Source: Nitrospiraceae bacterium
Lineage (GTDB): Bacteria; Nitrospirota; Nitrospiria; Nitrospirales; Nitrospiraceae
DNA length: 45,453 nt
Direction of reading: 5' to 3'
Assembly: GCA_900299245.1 (NCBI GenBank)
Contig: OMJA01000082.1
Span: 1 to 45,453 of the forward strand
In this document: positions 39,484 through 45,453 of the stretch, piece after piece
How positions within the stretch are numbered: the stretch's first letter is position 1
Layout of the letters: every line of letters starts with the position of its first letter
Position numbers and translations under genes: made by a program
Notes under the pieces: generated by a model
The model's database searches: none
Told to the model about the DNA's origin: nothing
What the model saw: only the letters and a program-made list of their open reading frames with translations

Positions 39484-40524
39484 ATGGCGCTTACCCTCTT
39501 AGGCCGCCACAATCCCCTCGCCTCTTCGACTGAACAGCTTCGCATTCTCGACGAGACGGCCGGGATCACCCCGTTTGCCACCCGTCTCACCGAAGCCGGG
39601 CTGCCTTCCCTTCAGGCCTCCGGCATCACAGTCTTTCAACTTAACGTCGGCAAACTCTGCAATCAGACCTGCCGTCATTGTCACGTGGACGCGGGGCCCG
39701 ACCGCACGGAGAGCATGTCGCGGGAAACGGCGGAACTCTGCATCGCGGCGCTGGCTCAGACGGACATTCCCACGGTCGACATCACGGGCGGGGCGCCGGA
39801 ACTGAATCCGAATTTCCGCTGGCTGGTCGAACAGGCGCGTGCGCTCGGCCGCCATGTCATGGACCGCTGCAATCTGTCGGTGCTACAGATTCCGTCGCAG
39901 TCCGACCTCGCGGAGTTTCTCGCCGCGCATCGCGTGGAAGTGGTCGCCTCGCTGCCCTACTACCGGGCGAGCCAGACGGACGCGCAACGCGGCGAAGGGA
40001 TCTTCGACAAATCCATCGAGGCGCTTCGCCTCTTGAACACACTCGGGTATGGCCGGGCGGACAGCGGGCTGCTGCTCAACCTGGTGCATAATCCGGTCGG
40101 CGCCTTCCTGCCGCCGAAGCAGGAGGCGATCGAAGCGCAATTCAGGAAAGAACTCCGCACCAGGCACGGCGTGGAGTTCAATCACCTCTACACGATTACG
40201 AATATGCCGGTGAGCCGGTTTCTGGAGTTCCTGGTGGAGAGCGGAAACTATGCCGGCTACATGGAACGGCTCGCCAATGCCTTCAATCCCGCTGCCGCAG
40301 CAGGCGTCATGTGCCGCTCGACGCTGTCGGTAAGTTGGGACGGCGGACTCTACGACTGCGACTTCAATCAGATGCTGGATCTGCCGCTCGGATACGGCGC
40401 GCCGGCGCATATCCGCGACTTCGATCTTGTGCGTCTGCATCACCGGCGGATCGTGACGCGCAATCATTGCTACGGCTGCACGGCCGGCTCCGGCTCATCC
40501 TGCGGCGGCGCCGTCACGCCCTAA
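39484..40524 (+). CDS. arsS: arsenosugar biosynthesis radical SAM protein ArsS
   Basis: Protein of 346 aa. The radical SAM cluster motif is C59-x3-C63-x2-C66 in 'LCNQTCRHCHVDAGP', followed by 'VDITGGAPELNP' (SAM-binding GGE-like). The C-terminal region has 'GVMCRSTLSVSWDGGLYDCDFNQMLDLPL' and 'NHCYGCTAGSGSSCGGA', the Cys-rich DUF3641-type domain that names the radical SAM/Cys-rich (TIGR04167) family. ArsS transfers a deoxyadenosyl group to dimethylarsenite in arsenosugar formation. The AAAGG at 39475 is 5 bases before the ATG. With arsM directly upstream, the two probably act in sequence. Confidence 0.95.
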   Translation: MALTLLGRHNPLASSTEQLRILDETAGITPFATRLTEAGLPSLQASGITVFQLNVGKLCNQTCRHCHVDAGPDRTESMSRETAELCIAALAQTDIPTVDITGGAPELNPNFRWLVEQARALGRHVMDRCNLSVLQIPSQSDLAEFLAAHRVEVVASLPYYRASQTDAQRGEGIFDKSIEALRLLNTLGYGRADSGLLLNLVHNPVGAFLPPKQEAIEAQFRKELRTRHGVEFNHLYTITNMPVSRFLEFLVESGNYAGYMERLANAFNPAAAAGVMCRSTLSVSWDGGLYDCDFNQMLDLPLGYGAPAHIRDFDLVRLHHRRIVTRNHCYGCTAGSGSSCGGAVTP

Positions 40525-40651
40525 TCGCACGAGAAACCATTCACAGGTGCAACCGCGAAACTGCCTGGCTGTCGCACTGACGGTTGCGTCGCACGATCCA
40601 CTCTGCTAGTGTGAATCCCGTTCACGACAATCAATCATTCCCCAAGTCAAC

Positions 40652-41686
40652 ATGGTCTGGAACCCCAACGATCCCTGGAATAAGAAGAACGACAAGCTCG
40701 ACGATGCGCTGAAACAGGCGCAATCGCAGCTGTCCGGCCTCATTCCCTCCGGCGGGATGAAAAGCCTGCTGCTTGCGGGATTGCTCGTCTTCGTCGCCTG
40801 GCAGAGCGCGTTTATCGTCGCGCCGGATGAAGAAGGCGTCGTGAAGCGGTTCGGCATTCCCGTTCGAACCGTCGGACCGGGCCCGCACGGGAAGATTCCT
40901 CTGATCGAATCGGTGCTGCAGCCGAAGGTCGAAAAGCTCCATCGCGTGGAAGTCGGGTTCCGGACGGACCGGCAGGGCCGCCAGCAGATGCTCGCGCAGG
41001 AAGCGCTGATGCTGACCGGCGACATGAACATTCTCGCCATCGAATTCATCGTCCAATACAAGATCAAAGAAGCCTCGAACTATCTCTTCAACGTCGCCGA
41101 CATTCACGACACGATCGGCAAAGCGGCCGAAGCCTCGATGCGCGAAGTCGTCGGCAAGAGCAAGATCGACGAGGCCCTGACCACCGGCAAAGCGCAAATC
41201 CAGCAGGACACGCTGGTGCTGCTGCAAACGATTCTGGATCAATATCAGGCCGGCGTGCAGATCGCGGCGATTCAGCTCCAGGATGTGGATCCGCCGGAAG
41301 CGGTCGCCGCCGCATTCAAGGACGTGACGAATGCCAAGGAAGACCGCGAGAAACTGATCAATCAATCCCAGAGCTATCGCAACGATATTCTTCCGAAGGC
41401 CAAAGGCGAGGCAGCTCAGATCGTGAACCAGGCCAAGGGCTATGCCCAGGCGCGGCTGAATCGGGCACAGGGCGAAGCCAACCGTTTCGTCGCCACGCTG
41501 AAAGAGTACAACCAGGCCAAAGACATCATCAGCAAGCGCCTCTATATTGAGACGATGGAAGAAATCCTGCCGAACATCGACAAGGTGATCATTGACGGCA
41601 AAGGCGGCGAGCGCGTGCTCCCCTATCTTCCGCTCGATCGTCTGAAGGCCAAAACCGGTCCCGCTGCGGAGGAGCCGAAACCGTGA
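40652..41686 (+). CDS. hflK: FtsH protease modulator HflK
   Basis: SPFH/band-7 protein of 344 aa. A short polar, Asn-rich N-terminus ('NPNDPWNKKNDKL') precedes one membrane helix ('SLLLAGLLVFVAWQSAFIV'). Then comes the SPFH domain ('VAPDEEGVVKRFGIPVRTVGPGPHGKIPLIESV', a typical 'G.hfk.P') with the coiled-coil end ('AKGEAAQIVNQAKGYAQARLNRAQGEANRFV'). The C-terminus has 'RLYIETMEEILPNIDKVIID', typical of HflK. It forms a membrane complex with HflC that modulates FtsH. No strong SD; a 127-base gap after arsS probably holds its promoter. The last 4 bases overlap hflC. Confidence 0.94.
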   Translation: MVWNPNDPWNKKNDKLDDALKQAQSQLSGLIPSGGMKSLLLAGLLVFVAWQSAFIVAPDEEGVVKRFGIPVRTVGPGPHGKIPLIESVLQPKVEKLHRVEVGFRTDRQGRQQMLAQEALMLTGDMNILAIEFIVQYKIKEASNYLFNVADIHDTIGKAAEASMREVVGKSKIDEALTTGKAQIQQDTLVLLQTILDQYQAGVQIAAIQLQDVDPPEAVAAAFKDVTNAKEDREKLINQSQSYRNDILPKAKGEAAQIVNQAKGYAQARLNRAQGEANRFVATLKEYNQAKDIISKRLYIETMEEILPNIDKVIIDGKGGERVLPYLPLDRLKAKTGPAAEEPKP

Positions 41687-42543
41687 GCAAGCAGGGGCTG
41701 ATCATCGCTGTCATCGCCGTCACTATCGGCCTGTTTGTGCTGGGCGCGTCGCCGCTCTTCGTCGTCGATGTCACGCAAAATGCCATCGTCGTCCAGCTGG
41801 GCGCGCCGGTGAAGAACATCACCGAGCCGGGGCTCTATGCCAAGGTGCCCTTCATCCAGGAAGTGACCTATTTCGACAAGCGGCTTCTGGACTACGATTC
41901 AGATCCGCAGGATGTCATCACGCAGGATAAGAAGACGCTGCTGCTCGACAATTTCGCGAAGTGGCGCATCACGGACCCGCTGAAGGTCTATCAGAACTTT
42001 CAGAGCCAGCGCGGCGCGCTCCAGCGGCTGCACGACATTATCTATTCCGAACTGCGCGTCGAACTCGGCCGCCATGACTTAGCGGAAATCGTGTCGACCA
42101 CTCGCGCGGAGCTGATGAAGGTGGTCACGCAACGATCCAACGAGAAGGCCTCGGCCTATGGGATCGAGATCCAAGACGTCCGGATCAAACGCGCGGATCT
42201 CCCCGAGCAGAACGAGAAAGCCGTGTTTGCGCGCATGCAGGCCGAGCGCGAACGGCAAGCAAAGCAGTATCGCGCCGAAGGCGCCGAGGAAGCGCAGAAG
42301 ATCCGCTCGGATGCGGAAAAGGATCGGGAGATCATCCTGGCACAAGCGTACAAAGAGGCGGAAGAGCTGCGCGGGGAGGGGGATGCGAAGGCATTTAAGG
42401 TCTATGCCGATGCCTATCGGCAGGATCCGAAGTTCTTCGAGTTCACCCGTTCGATGGAGGCCTACAAGAAAACGTTCAAAGATAAGTCGACGCTGGTCAT
42501 GAGTCCCGACTCGGAATTCTTCCGCTATCTCAAGCAGCGTTAG
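41683..42543 (+). CDS. hflC: FtsH protease modulator HflC
   Basis: SPFH/band-7 protein of 286 aa, the partner of HflK. N-terminal membrane helix 'LIIAVIAVTIGLFVLGASPLFVV', then 'VTQNAIVVQLGAPVKNITEPGLYAKVPFIQEVTYFDKRLLDYDSDPQDVITQDKKTLLLDNFAKWRI', the HflC hallmark. The C-terminal helical part ('AERERQAKQYRAEGAEEAQKIRSDAEKDREIILAQAYKEAEELRGEGDAKAFKVYADAYRQDPKFFEFTRSMEAY') is also typical. It starts at GTG overlapping the hflK stop (GTGA). The fhs gene converges with a 6-base gap. Confidence 0.95.
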   Translation: MSKQGLIIAVIAVTIGLFVLGASPLFVVDVTQNAIVVQLGAPVKNITEPGLYAKVPFIQEVTYFDKRLLDYDSDPQDVITQDKKTLLLDNFAKWRITDPLKVYQNFQSQRGALQRLHDIIYSELRVELGRHDLAEIVSTTRAELMKVVTQRSNEKASAYGIEIQDVRIKRADLPEQNEKAVFARMQAERERQAKQYRAEGAEEAQKIRSDAEKDREIILAQAYKEAEELRGEGDAKAFKVYADAYRQDPKFFEFTRSMEAYKKTFKDKSTLVMSPDSEFFRYLKQR

Positions 42544-42549
42544 CGCCCG

Positions 42550-44232
42550 CTATGAAAGTCCGACGATTTCTTCGCTCACCGGATCCAGATCGATCCGCTC
42601 TCCCGCCGGTTTTTTTGGCAATCCCGGCATCAGCTGAATCCCTGAACAGACCGCCGTCACAAAGCCGGCTCCCGCGAGGATGCGCAATTCCTTGATCGGC
42701 ACGGTAAATCCGACCGGTCGCCCCTTGAGCGAAGGATCATGCGACAAGGACAGTGGCGTCTTGGCCATACAAACCGGAAGCCGGCCAAACCCCAGCGCCT
42801 CGGCCGCATCGATCTGCCGCTCCGCCTCCGGTTCGAAACTCACCCCGGCCGCTCCATACATCTTCGTGGCGATCGTTTCGATTTTCTTTCTGATGGGCCA
42901 ATTCACATCGTAGAGATGAGTAAAGTTGGCGGGCTGTTCCACAGCACGAACCACGGCATCGGCCAATTGCTCCGCGCCTCGTCCGCCATCCGCCCAATGA
43001 GTCGAGACTGCAGCATCGATCGCGCCGACCTCCCGGGACCGGTTTCGCACCCACTCCAGTTCGGCAGGCACATCGTCCTTAAAGGCATTTACCGCGACAA
43101 CGACCGGGATGCCATGGGCTCGCGCATTCGCTATATGCTGTTCCAGATTTGCGAAGCCCTTCTCCAAGGCCGATTGATTGGGACCGGTCAACCCGGGCGG
43201 CAACGGCGCGCCGACTTTCGCCACGCCCCCGCCGCCATGCAGCTTGAGCGCCCGCAATGTCGCCACCACGACGGCCGCCGCCGGCTTGAATCCGGACACG
43301 CGGCACTTGATGTTGAAAAACTTCTCGGCGCCCAGATCGCTCCCGAACCCGGCCTCCGTCACGACATAATCCGCGCATCGAAGCGCCACGGCATCGGACA
43401 GGATGGAACAATTGCCGTGGGCGATATTGCCGAACGGCCCGGTATGCACAAACGCCGGCGTTCCTTCCAAGGTCTGCACCAGGTTGGGCAACAACGCATC
43501 CTTTAATAAGACCGCCATTGCCCCCGCGCAACCCAGTTCCTCCGCGGTTCCGACTGCGCCGGTTTGCTTCAATCCCACCATGATCCGTCCAAGCCGTTGG
43601 CGGAGATCCGCTTGACTTGATGCCAGGGCAAGGACCGCCATGATTTCAGACGCTTCGGTAATCACAAATTGGCCGTTATGCTGCTGCGCGTCCTCGCCGA
43701 CCGTGATCCGGCGGAGGGCACGATCGCTGACGCCCAGAGTTCTGGGCCACGTGATTTTCCCGATTTCCAACGCCAGCTCATTACCATGGTAGACGTGATT
43801 GTCCAGAAAGGCGGAAAGGAGATTGTGGCTCGCGGCTACCGCGTGAGCATCCCCGGTGAGATGGAGGTTGATGTCTTCCATGGGAAGCACCTGCGCACGT
43901 CCACCGCCGGTGCCGCCGCCTTTGATGCCGAATACCGGACCGAGGGAGGGCTGCCGGAGCGTCACGGCTGCACGCTTGCCTAGCCGGGAAAGCCCCATTG
44001 CCAGCCCGATTGACGTGGTCGTCTTTCCTTCACCGAGCGGCGTGGGATTGATCGCTGTGACCAATACATACCGGCCTAACGGACGCGCCTTGAGTCGATT
44101 CAAGACCCGCAACGATATCTTGGCCTTGCTCGATCCAAACGCTACGACTTCGTCCGGTTGAAGCCCAAGCTGCCCAGCGATATCAAGAATAGGACGCGGT
44201 CGAACAGAGCGAGCGATTTGAAGATCGGTCAC
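42550..44232 (-). CDS. fhs: formate--tetrahydrofolate ligase
   Basis: Cytoplasmic enzyme of 560 aa that makes 10-formyl-THF from formate, THF and ATP (one-carbon metabolism). Features: 'VTAINPTPLGEGKTTTSIGLAMGLSRLG' (the P-loop), 'LRQPSLGPVFGIKGGGTGGGRAQVLPMEDINLHLTGD', 'GNIAHGNCSILSDAVALRCADYVVTEAGFGSDLGAEKF', 'VVVATLRALKLHGG' and 'EKGFANLEQHIANARAHGIPVVVAVNAF'. The length is that of the family (about 557). The reading starts at ATG 44232. It stands alone, convergent with hflC and about 150 bases downstream of the M23 gene's end and its terminator. Confidence 0.97.
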   Translation of the reverse strand: MTDLQIARSVRPRPILDIAGQLGLQPDEVVAFGSSKAKISLRVLNRLKARPLGRYVLVTAINPTPLGEGKTTTSIGLAMGLSRLGKRAAVTLRQPSLGPVFGIKGGGTGGGRAQVLPMEDINLHLTGDAHAVAASHNLLSAFLDNHVYHGNELALEIGKITWPRTLGVSDRALRRITVGEDAQQHNGQFVITEASEIMAVLALASSQADLRQRLGRIMVGLKQTGAVGTAEELGCAGAMAVLLKDALLPNLVQTLEGTPAFVHTGPFGNIAHGNCSILSDAVALRCADYVVTEAGFGSDLGAEKFFNIKCRVSGFKPAAAVVVATLRALKLHGGGGVAKVGAPLPPGLTGPNQSALEKGFANLEQHIANARAHGIPVVVAVNAFKDDVPAELEWVRNRSREVGAIDAAVSTHWADGGRGAEQLADAVVRAVEQPANFTHLYDVNWPIRKKIETIATKMYGAAGVSFEPEAERQIDAAEALGFGRLPVCMAKTPLSLSHDPSLKGRPVGFTVPIKELRILAGAGFVTAVCSGIQLMPGLPKKPAGERIDLDPVSEEIVGLS

Positions 44233-44317
44233 GATAACCTTGTTACTATGTAATGTGAACCAAAGATGACGGCGAAGCCTACACCATGCTTCTGCCGGGA
44301 GGCTAGAGGGAAGGCTG

Positions 44318-44352
44318 GAAAAAAGACGGGCTCGAGGTTACCCTCGAGCCCG
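44318..44352 (-). terminator. rho-independent terminator of the M23 peptidase gene
   Basis: On the minus strand CGGGCTCGAGG-GTAA-CCTCGAGCCCG is a perfect 11-bp stem with a 4-base loop, followed by TCTTTTTTCC. It begins 30 bases after the M23 stop codon and shields fhs from read-through. Confidence 0.88.
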
Positions 44353-44381
44353 CCTTAGAAGTCTATCGACCTAGGAAGATT

Positions 44382-45416
44382 CTACTCAAGAATATATTTA
44401 TTGGGATCCAGCGCCTGTCCATTGACCTTGACCATATAATGAAGATGGGGGCCGGTCGCCAACCCGGTGCTCCCTACAAGCCCGACCACATCACCACGCT
44501 TCACCCGTTGCCCCTCTTTCACAAGAGACTTTGCCAAGTGGCCGTACAGGGTTTCGATGCCGAATCCATGATCGAGCCGAACCAAATTTCCAAGTTTGGG
44601 ATCAAATCCGACGGATGTGACTCTGCCTTGAGCCGGAGCCTGCACCGGAGCATTAGCGGCAGCTCCGATATCCAGACCATCATGCCAAGCCGGCTTTTCT
44701 GTGAAAGGAGAGATACGAGGGCCGAAACCTGACGTCACCCACCCCTTAACCGGCCAGATAGAGGGAGTCGCAGCCCACCGGGAGGAGCGCTGCTCGGCAG
44801 CCTGAGACAATTCGTTGAGTATCTGCTCCTGACTCGTCGCCTCTTTGGACAGCCACTCAAGCCCTTCTTTCACGGAAGCGACAGCAGCTTCCGTATCCTT
44901 TTCTCCAGAGGCGCGATCTCCCGTCGAACCAACCCCCACCTGAGAAGTGGATCCATCAGTGCCGGATAGGGAGGAGACTGCATCAGCCCCTTTCCCGTTA
45001 ACCGACCCAGGAACCAGGCTCCCTTCCGGCAGGGGAGTCTCCTCTCCGCCCCGACCATTCACGACATCCCCTGATTTCGGGATTTCAATTCCCAACATGA
45101 CTCTCAGGCGTTGATTCACTTCCTTCATCGCCCCGATCCGCTTCTTCAGGTCTTCGACGGCTGATGAAAATGCGGCAGTCTGCTCACGGGCACTCATCGC
45201 TTCAGAACGGAAAGCTGAAAGCTCCCAGACTTCCCCTGTCCTGATTACGTAATGTGAGACGACGAGTAGATCGGCGACAATTAAAATGCAACCAACAATC
45301 AATAGCTTACGAACAAATTTCCGAGGGAAGCTGAAGCGGAGGGGTTTCGCGGTGGAGCCACGAAAAATTACGACTGTGTAGGCGTCGCTGTTTTCTTGGT
45401 TTTGCGTTTGACCCAT
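44382..45416 (-). CDS. M23 family metallopeptidase with N-terminal membrane anchor
   Basis: Protein of 344 aa. A cytoplasmic start is followed by one membrane helix ('LLIVGCILIVADLLVVSHYV', about residues 37-56), then a coiled-coil region ('AAFSSAVEDLKKRIGAMKEVNQRLRVMLG') and a Ser/Gly/Thr-rich linker. The C-terminal M23 (LytM) domain has 'GWVTSGFGPRISPFTEKPAWHDGLDIGAAANAPVQAPAQGRV' (HxxxD zinc ligands), 'GNLVRLDHGFGIETLYGHLAK' and 'GLATGPHLHYMVKVNGQALDP' (HLH). All ligands are present, so it is probably an active peptidoglycan endopeptidase in the periplasm. Start ATG 45416 has AGGGAG 8 bases ahead. Confidence 0.93.
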   Translation of the reverse strand: MGQTQNQENSDAYTVVIFRGSTAKPLRFSFPRKFVRKLLIVGCILIVADLLVVSHYVIRTGEVWELSAFRSEAMSAREQTAAFSSAVEDLKKRIGAMKEVNQRLRVMLGIEIPKSGDVVNGRGGEETPLPEGSLVPGSVNGKGADAVSSLSGTDGSTSQVGVGSTGDRASGEKDTEAAVASVKEGLEWLSKEATSQEQILNELSQAAEQRSSRWAATPSIWPVKGWVTSGFGPRISPFTEKPAWHDGLDIGAAANAPVQAPAQGRVTSVGFDPKLGNLVRLDHGFGIETLYGHLAKSLVKEGQRVKRGDVVGLVGSTGLATGPHLHYMVKVNGQALDPNKYILE

Positions 45417-45453
45417 GACATTCACTCCCTCAACTTTGGGAGACCAGACCTAG

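Noticed and set aside
1-45453. tRNA, rRNA, CRISPR arrays, IS elements with transposase, integrase or att sites
   Set aside because: None was seen on either strand. The repeats present are short palindromes without a coding transposase.

Overview
The window is GC-rich, densely coded bacterial DNA with no rRNA, tRNA, CRISPR array or transposase that I can see. Gene content and style (ArsM/ArsS arsenosugar genes, a DUF3365 c-type cytochrome beside two sensor kinases, a bactofilin, an ECF42-type sigma factor with DGPF proteins, and a 122-bp palindromic repeat of a kind I remember from Nitrospira genomes) suggest a member of the Nitrospirota, probably Nitrospira. This is inference; no marker gene is present to prove it.

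Layout. 1-4.6 kb (+): the C-terminus of a KamA-like radical SAM aminomutase, a double-domain dCTP deaminase, a small membrane protein, two glycosyltransferases of the arsenosugar-associated TIGR04283/TIGR04282 type, an SDR oxidoreductase and a two-zinc-ribbon protein. 4.6-5.3 kb (-): a monothiol glutaredoxin/BolA pair with a clear terminator. 5.5-10.3 kb (+): a signalling cluster behind a sigma-54-like promoter: a receiver-only regulator, a histidine kinase with an N-terminal Rossmann-like domain, a large membrane kinase and a mono-heme DUF3365 protein. 10.3-15 kb (-): AI-2E family permease, bactofilin, PBP1b-type penicillin-binding protein and a cupin. 15.1-17.7 kb (+): a Cys-rich small protein, a receiver protein and a Uup-like ABC-F ATPase. 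17.7-25 kb: sodium:solute symporter, a PilZ-like protein, a HEAT-repeat protein, then a tight minus-strand operon (secreted protein, methyltransferase, RBBP9-type hydrolase, GNAT, C39-like cysteine peptidase, Tag glycosylase, DUF5069).

25-28.7 kb: a secreted FnIII-like protein behind a perfect sigma-54 consensus, release factor RF3, a nitrilase-family amidohydrolase and a PilZ protein. 28.9-35.7 kb (+): what looks like an ECF42 regulon. Three copies of a TGTCGA-N16/17-CGACTA promoter stand before a DGPF gene plus the sigma gene, a second DGPF gene, and a VOC gene. After these come a DUF1579 protein, a lipoprotein, a BNR-propeller protein paired with a MoaD/ThiS-like protein, a methyltransferase and a TfoX-N protein. 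A REP-like hairpin doublet lies before the last of these.

35.7-38 kb is visibly AT-richer at its right end and holds an orphan protease-propeptide-like protein, a DUF2784 protein and a minus-strand pair of unrecognised proteins that both carry an R-x4-H motif in a helical context, as in HEPN ribonucleases. This pair is my best candidate for an undescribed toxin or defence-like module. 38.1-40.5 kb: arsM and arsS separated by the 122-bp palindrome. 40.6-45.4 kb: hflK-hflC, fhs (formate-THF ligase) and an M23 peptidase with a strong terminator. The two arsenosugar-type glycosyltransferases at the left and arsM/arsS at the right, about 35 kb apart, may serve one pathway.
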